This document shows, piece by piece, positions 51,267 to 60,750 of a stretch of 64,000 nucleotides of DNA. Made by a program: the position numbers and the translations under genes. This stretch comes from Kluyveromyces lactis (Eukaryota > Ascomycota > Saccharomycetes > Saccharomycetales > Saccharomycetaceae), in the NCBI RefSeq assembly GCF_000002515.2, contig NC_006040.1, positions 434,001-498,000 on the forward strand, read 5' to 3'. The notes below the pieces were generated by a model, which ran no database searches, was not told the DNA's origin, and was given only the letters and a program-made list of their open reading frames with translations. The stretch's first letter is position 1. Every line of letters starts with the position of its first letter.

Positions 51267-51752
51267 TGTATCAGATGGAGTAGCAGTGTTTAATTAATTC
51301 GGGTACCGTATATTCTTTCGAGTAAAAGGAAAAAGCTGGGATTTAAAAAGATTATTCAGTTTAACGGGTTCTTCTCCTATTTTCCAAATCGCATCTATAA
51401 CTCAAGCTGACACAACGCTTGCCCAACAGCAGCTGATCCACCACTGGTGCCAATAAACTAAAAGTTCCATTATTTCTTCATGCACTCAACCTGTCATCTC
51501 ATCTCATCTCGTTGTGGTTTTGACGTTTACTGTTCTTGCATGCAAAGAAAAATGTTTGCTGTGATGTACGGGTTAATTTCACTTGAGCATGTGATCTGTT
51601 TTTGGAATCCTCTAAGTGCCTAAGCAATAAGGGGAAAATCGGATAGAACAACAGACTATCTATCCATCCCCAAGAGGATAGCCATAGCATTTCCATATAT
51701 ATCTGTCGAATAACCACCGCTAAACGAGACTTAATATATTTCCTATTCGCAG
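51267..51752. other. Divergent promoter RFU1/OTU1
   Basis: No gene. CATCTCATCTCATCTC at about 51493-51508 repeats the CTCAT pattern seen upstream of FYV7 and BUD20. Confidence 0.5.
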
Positions 51753-52712
51753 ATGAGGGTCAAGGTATCTATTTCTGGGAAGAGCGACAAAGTTTTAACT
51801 GTCGAAGCCGAATGTGATTTGGAAACATTTCAGGGACTCATTCTGTCCTCATATGAAGATGATCTATCATTGCAGAGTATGCGGTACGGATTCCCACCTC
51901 AGAGTATACTTTTTCAGGGGAATGAGGCTAAGACACTTGAAGAGCTAGGAATATGCAATGGGGAACGGATCATAGTGAGCCTGAGTAAAGCCGATGAAGC
52001 TATTGCCACCAGAACACAACCAAGTATTAATGCCAGTAAAGCAAATACACTACCCAATAAAGAAGTGAAAAAGAAGCCCACTGGTAAATCTGAAAGTGTA
52101 CAGATAGATTCAACTAGAGCACTACAACTCCATGAAGTGCCCGATGACAATTCGTGTCTATTCCATGCTATATCCTATGCTGTCTACAAGAACATTTCAC
52201 TGTCATCAGAACTACGGGGAGTTGTGGCGTCAGAAGTCCGGAGAGACCCATTTGAATATTCAGATGCTATTCTTGGCAGGCCGAATCATGAATACAGTGA
52301 GTGGATAATGAAACATTCTTCATGGGGAGGTGGTATCGAGATTGCAATATTATCGAAACATTTTCAGTATGCGATATACGTGCTCGATGTGGATGCACGT
52401 AAATTCGAGAAATTCAACGAGGATTTATACGATAAATTTATTATTATAGCATATAACGGAGTTCATTATGATACGGTAGAGATATTTGATGGAACTCAGC
52501 ATCAAACTGTATTTGACATCGGAGAGAAAGATACTGAATTCCTTTTACAAAAAACACAGGAGATCGCGAAGAAGATGAAAAGAGAGGGGAAGTCTTTCAA
52601 TACTGCAAGAGATTCAATTTTATGCAATACTTGTGGCACCACCTTGATTGGAGAACGAGAGGTGAGCAAGCACGCTGAGAAAACTGGTCATGTTGATTTT
52701 AGGCAAAAATAA
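51753..52712 (+). CDS. OTU1: OTU-family deubiquitinase
   Basis: A 319-residue protein (S. cerevisiae Otu1 301). Order of parts: an N-terminal UBX-like domain (about 1-80) that docks on Cdc48, an OTU protease domain with D-D-N-S-C-L-F-H-A-I holding the catalytic Asp and Cys (about 130-136) and the catalytic-His strand N-G-V-H-Y-D near 232, and a C-terminal C2H2-type zinc finger C-N-T-C-G...H-A-E-K-T-G-H. Otu1 trims ubiquitin chains from Cdc48 substrates. The ATG at 51753 directly begins the UBX-like fold. Confidence 0.95.
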   Translation: MRVKVSISGKSDKVLTVEAECDLETFQGLILSSYEDDLSLQSMRYGFPPQSILFQGNEAKTLEELGICNGERIIVSLSKADEAIATRTQPSINASKANTLPNKEVKKKPTGKSESVQIDSTRALQLHEVPDDNSCLFHAISYAVYKNISLSSELRGVVASEVRRDPFEYSDAILGRPNHEYSEWIMKHSSWGGGIEIAILSKHFQYAIYVLDVDARKFEKFNEDLYDKFIIIAYNGVHYDTVEIFDGTQHQTVFDIGEKDTEFLLQKTQEIAKKMKREGKSFNTARDSILCNTCGTTLIGEREVSKHAEKTGHVDFRQK

Positions 52713-52878
52713 AACAAATATAACCATTGAATAATATTGAAGAAAGAAATAGCACTTAATATATGAGCGTCTGTATATCTACCAGTTTATATAATTGCAC
52801 TTTCGGTGTATTTCTCTTGTGTTAAATGATAATATACATTGAAGAAAAAGCACAGGAAGTGAAAATGTTTTCCTGCAT

Positions 52879-53382
52879 CTAATCAGCCATTTGAATTTCC
52901 CCTTCAGCAACTACAGCTTCTTGCTGTGCTTGTTCCTGTACTGCACCATCAAGGTATGGCAAAGTGGATTCTGTTGTGCTGACGTTGGCCAAAGTGGTAT
53001 CAAGATGTGAGGTTAATATCTTTTCGTTTTCCTCCTTTTGAGGACCAATTTGAGATTTGATCTGCTCTACTCTAGCCAAGAACGAGTTCACACCACACCC
53101 AACAGCAGCATCTGCTACCTGTTGAGTGTATGGAACACCTTTCAATTCCTTCACCCTTCTCTTATGGATTTTAGTCTTCAAATGAGTCTTTAAGGCATAT
53201 GCAGTTTCGAAATATTTAGCACAGTGTATGCAGTAGTATTGCCCTAGACCCGGTTTAGTTTCATCTATCGGCTGATTCAGGAGACTATCAATTTGCTTTT
53301 GAGATGTAAGCTCTTCATAGATCAAATCAAGATCCTTTGTTCTTCTCTTCGTCTTGTAACGTTTAACAGAATATCTTCCCAT
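52879..53382 (-). CDS. BUD20: 60S pre-ribosome export factor BUD20
   Basis: A 167-residue protein (S. cerevisiae 166). The basic N-terminus is followed by a C2H2 zinc finger (Y-Y-C-I-H-C-A-K-Y-F, then K-T-H-L-K-T-K-I-H) of the U1-like type and an acidic/Gln-rich tail. Bud20 is a shuttling factor needed for nuclear export of the large ribosomal subunit. It shares a divergent promoter with RPL10, itself a 60S maturation protein, as YLR074C and YLR075W do in S. cerevisiae. Confidence 0.95.
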   Translation of the reverse strand: MGRYSVKRYKTKRRTKDLDLIYEELTSQKQIDSLLNQPIDETKPGLGQYYCIHCAKYFETAYALKTHLKTKIHKRRVKELKGVPYTQQVADAAVGCGVNSFLARVEQIKSQIGPQKEENEKILTSHLDTTLANVSTTESTLPYLDGAVQEQAQQEAVVAEGEIQMAD

Positions 53383-53573
53383 TTTCCTTTCTTACCTTCT
53401 CCTATATTTCTGACAGGCTGGTACCACAGATTAACTTAAACTATCAAACAAAACCAATGAGTATCTAAGTCTCATAGAGAAAGAGATTCAATGATGTGTG
53501 TTTGTACTTCTTTCTTCGCACTTGGCTTTATCGTAGAAACACCGAGTACATAAAATTTTCTGCAATATCATGT

Positions 53574-53600
53574 CTCGTCTCATCTCATCTCATCTCATCG
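53574..53600. repeat. (CTCAT)n run with overlapping GATGAG motifs
   Basis: Four tandem CTCAT units after CTCGT. Read on the BUD20 strand this gives repeated GATGAG, the PAC core, about 190-215 nt upstream of its ATG. Confidence 0.55.
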
Positions 53601-53630
53601 ACTTGGAAAAGAAATGAAATTTCAATCAGC

Positions 53631-53681
53631 ATCACGTGCATAACAACGCATCTGGGACTGCTATCCCCAACACCCAGACAC
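53631..53681. promoter_or_regulatory. Cbf1 and Rap1-like sites, RPL10 promoter
   Basis: ATCACGTGC at 53631-53639 and ACACCCAGACAC at 53670-53681, which differs from the Rap1 consensus at one position. Both lie 340-390 nt before the RPL10 start. Confidence 0.5.
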
Positions 53682-54020
53682 TATTACATATTGGCATTCA
53701 ACATATTTTTATGATACAAAAACAACCACAATAGGAAATAGAGCACGTGATTAGTAACTATTTTCTTTGATTTGTTTTCACAGTAGTTTCTTACCGTGTG
53801 ACTTCGCTACGACTTTCCAATCTTTTTCAAGTTTCTGACAAATGCAAAAGCTTCCTGCAATAGTTGGTGGTAATCATCGAGATTTTCAAATGTAATAAAA
53901 AGAGAACATAATTTAATGATAATTATCGATATCTTTAACATAAGGTTTGATCATTCGCTTCAATTTTGTTTATTATTTACAGGAACACCGATCACCTATC
54001 ACCGTCCAAAGTAATTCAAA

Positions 54021-54683
54021 ATGGCTAGAAGACCAGCTAGATGTTACAGATACCAAAAGAACAAGCCTTACCCAAAGTCTAGATACAACAGAGCTGTTCC
54101 AGACTCTAAGATCAGAATTTATGATTTGGGTAAGAAGAAGGCCACTGTCGATGAATTCCCATTGTGTGTCCACTTAGTTTCCAATGAATTGGAACAATTG
54201 TCTTCTGAAGCTTTGGAAGCTGCTCGTATTACTGCTAACAAGTACATCACCAAGATGACTGGTAGAGATTCTTTCCACTTAAGAGTCAGAGTCCACCCAT
54301 TCCACGTTTTGAGAATCAACAAGATGTTGTCTTGTGCCGGTGCCGATAGATTGCAACAAGGTATGAGAGGTGCTTGGGGTAAGCCTCACGGTTTGGCTGC
54401 CAGAGTTGCCATTGGTCAAGTTATCTTCTCTGTCAGAACCAAGGACAACAACAAGGACACTGTCATTGAAGGTTTGAGAAGAGCTAGATACAAGTTCCCA
54501 GGTCAACAAAAGATCATTATCTCTAAGAAGTGGGGTTTCACTTCTTTGAACCGTGAAGAATACGTTAAGAAGAGAGACGCTGGTGAAATTAAGGACGATG
54601 GTGCTTTTGTCAAGTTCTTGTCCAAGAAGGGTTCTTTGGAAGAAAACATCAGAGAATTCCCAGAATACTTCGCTAAGGCTTAA
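54021..54683 (+). CDS. RPL10: 60S ribosomal protein uL16
   Basis: A 220-residue protein (S. cerevisiae Rpl10 221) that starts [10 protein letters not shown]. It contains the conserved loop region with [15 protein letters not shown] next to the tRNA/A-site, and the C-terminal extension. It joins the 60S subunit late in the cytoplasm, where it triggers Nmd3 release. Codon use is extremely biased. KAT1 converges from the right at 226 nt. No coding intron. Confidence 0.98.
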   Translation: MARRPARCYRYQKNKPYPKSRYNRAVPDSKIRIYDLGKKKATVDEFPLCVHLVSNELEQLSSEALEAARITANKYITKMTGRDSFHLRVRVHPFHVLRINKMLSCAGADRLQQGMRGAWGKPHGLAARVAIGQVIFSVRTKDNNKDTVIEGLRRARYKFPGQQKIIISKKWGFTSLNREEYVKKRDAGEIKDDGAFVKFLSKKGSLEENIREFPEYFAKA

Positions 54684-54908
54684 ATTTTTTATGTGTTGAA
54701 TCAATAATAATTTCATCGTCATTTTAAGTAACCTAACCTACATACTATTTTAGCTTACCATTATGTTTTGGAGTTAATTCAATATCATTTTTCTTTCCTT
54801 CTCTTTAATCTCAAGTATGGACAATTCTCCCGAATAAAATGATACAAACCTATCCTTTGGCAATTACAATCATACGTAAATAATACATATAGATCCGCTT
54901 GGCAAAAA

Positions 54909-57772
54909 CTAGGATTCTGTTTTACGTACAAATAATATTTGATCCAATGATGTACTTTTCAAGTCGAATTTATGGTAATTTCCAAGTGCCATATATGCAA
55001 TCTTAGCCTTCATCCTTTTTTCTAAACTTGTAGGTGAGATTCTTCCTCTCCCTTTACTTGTAAGGATCGACGATATGCTGAAGATATGTTCGATATGAGT
55101 CGATGAAACAGCAATGCTGTCCATTAGGTGATTGAAAAGTGAAAGGATGGGGCAGTTTTTGATATCAGCCCAAATCTTGTGATGAACGTCCCGCATAGTC
55201 AATAAGAGATATTCATATTCACTTAGTTTGGTTCCATTAGAAAGTTTGAACATACCAATAGTCTCTTCATAAACGGTACCGTTACAATTCATATGATCTT
55301 CAGTATACTGAACGTGCATTTTATTGTATTGGCCATTGAAGCTTTGGACTTCTTTTAGAACCATTGAATAGAAAATGTACCGGAAATGTGATTCATCTAT
55401 CCTTTGGTCATCGATGGTTTCACTGCCATCATCAAATACAATACTCATAATACCAGGTATACGTGGCTGAGATGTTGTGTCCATCCCGTTTTTCACTTGA
55501 ATATTTAACATGGGAAATAAGATATCTGTAACAGCGTCACTGACACATCTTGACAAAAGCTCGTTATTCTTTTTATTGTTGCCCTTTTCGTACTGAAGGT
55601 TTAGTTTTTGCATGAGGTATGGCAAATTTCTGTACCCACAATTGAAATAACTAGCAACTACCAATAATCGTTCTTTCTCATAGGACTCAGTGTACTGTTC
55701 AATTTTACTCAAAAATCTCTCTATTTGAGTTAAAACCACAGTTATTCTGTCGTCATCCTTTGTAAAACCTAATTGTTTCCTATTAAGTTTGGCTTTCAAT
55801 TTGATAACATGTGGCACTACAGCGTCTTTATAACTGCTTAAGGCAGAAAGCAAATACCTCGATGTTGTCTCTGGACTATTGAAAAAAGCTGTTATCGTCT
55901 GAAATGGTTTCAAAAGAATAATATACACTCTGATGCATTCAAAGTCGAATTCATCAAGCAATGAACTTAACGATCCCTCTTTGATCAACTGTAGCAGACA
56001 TGGTGCCAATAGCGTTGCTCTTTCAAAACATAACACAGAATATGTCCATCTTGTTCTAACATAAGGAATTAGCCCATCAATGTCACCTAATCGTTTATCA
56101 GTACAGTATTTCTTAATGGCCTTTCGATTGACCGGCCTTCTGCATTCGATTTCCAACTTATTAATCGATTCTAGTAGTTTATGTGCTCCTGAGACCCTCG
56201 TATCCATTGAATCTGCTCCGAATATCTCGTTAAAAAATATATCATGGACGTCAGAGTAGTCAGGTAATGAAGCGTCATCATCATTCAAGTCAACTTCTTC
56301 TACTAACGTATCCCCTTCAATATCAGTATCAAGATCTAGATCACCAGCGTCAACCTTTGGGGTCATATTGACAAGTTTATTTTCTGGAACAAAAGTCGCA
56401 GTCTCGACGTCTGGAATTGGCCCCTGCAAAACCCCGACAGCGAACCATAATCAAGAATCTTGACTTTAAGTCTTTCTTCATGTTGTTTAATAACTTGTTG
56501 CTCAATTGATCTAGAACTGGGCTCGGTGACTAGCTTACTATGAACGACATTCAATGAATGATTAACACAGCTTAAATGAAGTAAGCGATCTGGGCACTGT
56601 GATGTCAAACCCAGACATGCATTTTTTACAGAACTAGCGTTATCTGCTGCAGATGAAATTATCATTTTATTGAGGCCTGGATAATGCTGGATGACTTGCT
56701 CGAGTTGATCTTTGATGGCAGCTGAAGAATGGTTCACAGTTTCAGGCATACCAATTACGAAACTTCTTTGCTTTTTTTGGTATTTATCCCAAATCACAAT
56801 AACAACACCAATAAAAGACCTTAACCTTGTGTCTGACCAATGATCTAAAACTAATGAAGCAAAATGAATATTCGATAACTCTTTCATTCGAGTAATACAT
56901 TTGTGCTCGAATTCTTGCTTATGATTTATTACCAGCGGTGTTGAAAAAACTGTATTGCCTTTCTTAAACTCCCTCGAAAGCAGGGTTTCGATATCGGCGA
57001 CATTGCCATCAAGCAATTTTTTCATATTGTTAGAGTTACAAGCAGGATGTTTTGAGTGAGGTTCTAATTCTTTCAGCTTTTTGGAAACTTCTATAACTGC
57101 CCTGTCATCAGCGAAGCACATCGGTTGATTCGTAGAATTCATCATGAACCAAATGTAATCATTTGGGGACATCTTCTTCAGATTTGGATTGTGGGACAAT
57201 GTTTCCGTGTTGACATGCTCGGGATCCTCCCAGTGACAGGGTCCGACATATACTTGATCCGGATTACAACCAACGGGGCACCTATAGTATTTTGATCCTG
57301 ATTGAGAGAGGTGCTTTTTCAATATTCTTACTGTGTTACCATTTTGATGCTTTTCCACTTTTAACACCATGGAGCATAGCATACATCTGTACAGATTATT
57401 ATCTGCATTCTCCTTGAAATAGCTCCAAACGGCTTGGACAGTACCTTTGTATGGTCTTGATTTGCAATGCAACCACTGCATTCCATTTACGCTACCCTTG
57501 TAGACTTTGACATTGGATAGGTTCCCAACCAACAAATCACGATCAAATGATTGTGGATGGCTGCAGCTACGGTTCACGTTTTCGAAATCTTCTTCATCCA
57601 GATACAATGACATGGCCTTGTCATGATCAATTTTTTGTAATTTTGTAGGTCTATCGCTAATGCTCTCTTTACCACAGTTATCTGCAACTTCTGAGACCGG
57701 ACTTAGCATTTGTCCAGAGTCATATACTCTCTTCTTTGAAGGTGTCAAATTATGTAAACTCGATGATATCAT
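54909..57772 (-). CDS. KAT1: Domesticated hAT transposase, KAT1-type, in two overlapping frames joined by -1 shift
   Basis: ORF1 (57772-56363, 469 aa) begins at an ATG and ORF2 (54909 to about 56450, read from the right) lies in the -1 frame. ORF1 holds a BED-like zinc finger (Cys130, Cys133, His154), the first catalytic Asp in L-V-L-D-H-W (Asp310), the second in S-A-A-D-N-A-S (Asp377) and C-V-N-H (402-405). ORF2 holds the hAT R-W motif (V-R-T-R-W) and, near its end, the Glu in I-E-H-I-F-S of the dimerisation domain. Only both frames together give the complete DDE enzyme, about 950 residues. This is the known organisation of K. lactis Kat1, whose translation needs a programmed -1 frameshift and which makes hairpin-capped breaks in MATa to start switching to MATalpha. 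Inserted between RPL10 and SEC53; no S. cerevisiae counterpart. An alternative is an ordinary decayed hAT gene, less likely given long intact frames. Confidence 0.88.
56363..56450 (-). other. KAT1: KAT1 frame-overlap window with candidate slip site
   Basis: The -1 frame opens after a TGA at 56453-56451 and ORF1 stops at 56365-56363, so the shift must fall in these 88 nt. At 56435-56428 the minus strand reads GGGG TTTT; in ORF1 phase it is tcG GGG TTT Tgc. A tRNA on GGG can re-pair with GGG after slipping back one base, but the A-site TTT would meet GTT, so this is not a perfect X-XXY-YYZ heptamer. ORF2 has no ATG in the overlap; its first is about 22 codons past the TTG at 56429. Confidence 0.6.
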
Positions 57773-58706
57773 TTATTCTGGCAGCGTCACAGACTTAGTA
57801 TTGAAAAAACCCTGTAAAATACAACAATTGATCGATAGGCTTGAGGTCTGAATCGATTACTCTATAAGTGTATTAATCGAATACATGATTGATCCGTTAC
57901 TAGGTTGCCGATGAGCGTCTACTTTATATTCTTTTCATCCAACGAACCTCAAAAAGTGACACTGTCGCAAGACGCGAAATGAAGTGACAGTAAGTAAAAC
58001 TTTACAGGTATGAGAAGTCCATAAATCTTTAGACAACGAATATCATGAACAAGATCAAGAACAGTACCTTGGCAGCGGCAGGCCTGTCGATTCTTATTTT
58101 TTTTCTGCCGTTAGTCCCATGTTTCTGATAATGAGGTTATGCACTTTTGGCGAGCCTAGTTTGAATAAAACCAAGTAAAATCGAAGTAGTGATGGCGTAA
58201 CCATGAAAAAAAAAGAGTCAATCGTGGACTATTGATCCACAGGTAACCAATCGGTCAACGAAACTGCTCGACTAAGTACCATTTCCATTCCCCATTTGGC
58301 AATTTGATTACTCTGAGCTCGCGGAATTACTGAAAACTCCATGAGCCGTTACCAACTACCACTTCATCATCCGAACTGGCACATACATATAGATAATCAC
58401 GCCTATATTGCATTGCAGTACATTGTCAAGATCCTTTGGCCGTTCTCTTCGTTTTCTTTACGTGATTTTTTTCACGTTTCTACATTCTTTACACGTAGTT
58501 CTAAATGAAAAATTGATGAAAAAAACCATTTCGTGGCATTTTATATTTAACACAGTTGACATCTAAAGAAACAAGAAAGCCAAATATTTCTTCCCACATC
58601 CTTTCATTGAAGTATCCTCTTCAAGTAACCATCTGTGATTAAACTTAATAGCTCCGTTTTACAGAGGTAAGATACAATATCTCCATCGATAAAAATAGAT
58701 CAAGAA
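57773..58706. other. Divergent promoter KAT1/SEC53
   Basis: About 930 nt with no gene. On the KAT1 side lies an Rme1/Mts1-type site (57944-57954) and a weaker one (57839-57849). I saw no long terminal inverted repeat flanking KAT1. Confidence 0.55.
57944..57954 (+). promoter_or_regulatory. Rme1/Mts1-type binding motif upstream of KAT1
   Basis: GAACCTCAAAA fits the S. cerevisiae Rme1 consensus GWACCTCAARA at all positions and lies 172 nt upstream of the KAT1 ATG. K. lactis Mts1 is the Rme1 ortholog and is reported to activate KAT1 on nutrient limitation. Binding at this exact site is inference. Confidence 0.55.
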
Positions 58707-59471
58707 ATGAGTGTTTCAGAGTTTTCGCATAAGGAACAGCCAACCACTTTGGTTTTGTTTGATGTTGATGGTACTTTGACTCCAGCCAGATTGACCGTCT
58801 CAGACGAGGTTAGAGACATCTTGAAGAGATTGAGAGAAAAAGTTGTTATTGGTTTCGTTGGTGGTAGTGATTTATCCAAACAGTTGGAACAGTTGGGATC
58901 TGATGTTTTGGATCAATTCGACTATGCCTTCTCTGAAAACGGGTTGACCGCTTACAGATTGGGTAAGGAACTAGCTTCTCAATCCTTTATCGAATGGATC
59001 GGTGAGGAAGAATACAACAAGTTGGCCAAATTCATCTTGCAATACTTGGCTTCCATCGATTTGCCAAAGAGAAGAGGTACTTTCTTGGAATTCAGAAACG
59101 GTATGATTAACGTTTCACCAATTGGTAGAAACGCTTCTACTGCTGAAAGAAACGAATTTGAACAATTTGATAAGGAACACCAAGTCAGAGCTAAGTTCGT
59201 CGAAGCTCTAAAGAAGGAATTCGCTCATTTGTCCTTGACCTTCTCAATCGGTGGTCAAATTTCATTTGACGTTTTCCCAACCGGTTGGGATAAGACTTAC
59301 TGTTTGAGACACGTCGAAGCCGACGGTTTCAAAGAAATCCACTTCTTCGGTGACAAGACTTACAAGGGTGGTAACGACTATGAAATCTACGTCGACGACA
59401 GAACTATCGGTCACTCTGTAGAATCTCCTGCTGACACTGTCAGAATCTTAAAGGAATTGTTTGATCTATGA
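58707..59471 (+). CDS. SEC53: Phosphomannomutase
   Basis: A 254-residue HAD-superfamily enzyme, the usual length for Sec53. The catalytic motif F-D-V-D-G-T-L-T places the nucleophile at Asp19 and the acid/base at Asp21. F-V-G-G-S-D-L and G-R-N-A-S (substrate loop) follow, and [14 protein letters not shown] holds the metal ligands. It converts mannose-6-P to mannose-1-P for GDP-mannose, hence N- and O-glycosylation and GPI anchors. Codon bias is high. S. cerevisiae SEC53 (YFL045C) lies next to FMP32 (YFL046W), as here. Confidence 0.98.
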   Translation: MSVSEFSHKEQPTTLVLFDVDGTLTPARLTVSDEVRDILKRLREKVVIGFVGGSDLSKQLEQLGSDVLDQFDYAFSENGLTAYRLGKELASQSFIEWIGEEEYNKLAKFILQYLASIDLPKRRGTFLEFRNGMINVSPIGRNASTAERNEFEQFDKEHQVRAKFVEALKKEFAHLSLTFSIGGQISFDVFPTGWDKTYCLRHVEADGFKEIHFFGDKTYKGGNDYEIYVDDRTIGHSVESPADTVRILKELFDL

Positions 59472-59686
59472 ATAATGGTTTCTACGACTTTGTAGTATCG
59501 TGTATCAATTAGAGATCATTTGTACCTATTCCTGTCGGGCTTTGCCCCATAATTAAAGTTAAATTAAATACCGAAGTTACTTTTGAAAGCTAACACGTCT
59601 TTCCATGGCAACATACCTATGATTGCAGCCTTGTATTATGATACGCATGTATATACATCCACTGAAAGAAAACAATGGACAAAGGT

Positions 59687-60325
59687 TCAAGTTAGAAGCC
59701 TGACATACGCCAAGACAAGTGCAAATGTACCAGTGCATACACCTATTAGCCATTGCATGACTTGCGTCTTCACAGAATCAATTTGCATCTTCATGTTCGT
59801 CACTTCTTGATCAATTCTGGTATCGATTTCTTTAATCTGCATATCATGGTGACTACTTTCCTCCCTTATACGACCTTTCTCCAAGGACAAATCCAATTTA
59901 AAACCGGCATTGGCCTTCGTGATTTCTTCTCTGAGCTTATTTCTCATCGTTTCCAGATCTTTACGTATCCTTTCGTGTTCATTCTGTAAATTATGGATTT
60001 CACTACGGTCCGCTGTAAGCAATTGTTCCCTAAGTTTTGAAAAGTCAACCCTTTGTTGGTAGGTAAGTTTGGTAAGCTTTTCTCTTGAAGCAAGATCTTG
60101 TGACACATGTGCCACCCCACCTCGTAACGCATCAATCATTATATTCACTATCACATTAGATTGCTCCTCAGAGAACTTACCTTCATCCATTAAACGCTGC
60201 CTGAAATGGTTCGTATCCCTAATGTGCACAGTCTCCATATCATTGTAAAGGATACGAGATGTATGAAGGGTCCGTAATCCTAAAAACCCACGAGGATAAG
60301 ATGGGAAAGCGAAAGATCTTATCAT
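59687..60325 (-). CDS. FMP32: Mitochondrial DUF1640/CCDC90 (MCUR1-like) inner-membrane protein
   Basis: A 212-residue protein (S. cerevisiae YFL046W about 207). It has a basic N-terminal mitochondrial presequence, then F-S-E-E-Q-S-N-V-I-V-N-I-M, a long coiled coil (about 90-185) and a C-terminal transmembrane helix W-L-I-G-V-C-T-G-T-F-A-L. This is the DUF1640 layout. The yeast protein (Fmp32, also called Put7 as I recall) has been linked to proline metabolism and cytochrome oxidase assembly. It converges with SEC53. Confidence 0.88.
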   Translation of the reverse strand: MIRSFAFPSYPRGFLGLRTLHTSRILYNDMETVHIRDTNHFRQRLMDEGKFSEEQSNVIVNIMIDALRGGVAHVSQDLASREKLTKLTYQQRVDFSKLREQLLTADRSEIHNLQNEHERIRKDLETMRNKLREEITKANAGFKLDLSLEKGRIREESSHHDMQIKEIDTRIDQEVTNMKMQIDSVKTQVMQWLIGVCTGTFALVLAYVRLLT

Positions 60326-60750
60326 TGATATCTTTTTCAGTTGTTAAACAAATTTAGAAGACCCCAGTTATTGACAAGATATCGGAGATTTATCGGATAT
60401 GGAATAACAACAATGTAAAACTTGAAATCGTACTGTTTAGGTATTCAGAAGGAGTTAGCCCCGAAACCAGTGGAATTTAACGTTAGTTGTTTCACCTTTG
60501 AGATTGCCATTGAATTTCTATACATATATATATTACATGTTGTTGGAAATAGCCATGTAAAGAGTAAAACAGACGAAACCTTTGAAATTAATGCTAATGA
60601 AACTAAAAAAAAAGCCAAAATGAGCTGTCAAATGCTTGATGAGGAAGCGAAGAAATATAGAAAGATTTATTTATAAACAGTGTGCTATATAACGGTGAAG
60701 GCGTACCAGTTTGTTAAGGTGTTTCTTGGAAACTGCAAAGTGTTAAAGAG
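60326..60750. other. Divergent promoter FMP32/FMP25
   Basis: No gene; an 84-codon frame at 60422-60676 starts from TTG and is poly-Lys rich from A runs, so I treat it as chance. Confidence 0.5.

Larger units (their letters stand above)
53383..54020. other. Divergent promoter BUD20/RPL10
   Basis: No gene and no clear leader intron. It holds a (CTCAT)n/PAC-like run (53574-53600), two Cbf1-type E-boxes (53631-53639, 53744-53750) and a Rap1-like site (53670-53681). Confidence 0.6.

Noticed and set aside
54909-56429. Second KAT1 frame as an independent gene starting at 56429
   Set aside because: The first codon there is TTG, not ATG, and the frame lacks the first two catalytic aspartates; it is better explained as the downstream half of KAT1.
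54909-57772. KAT1 as a decayed pseudogene
   Set aside because: Only one frame offset is present, exactly -1, with long open frames and all catalytic residues kept; the same organisation is known to be functional in K. lactis.
60422-60676. 84-codon ORF before FMP25
   Set aside because: TTG start, lysine-rich through A runs, and located in the divergent promoter.
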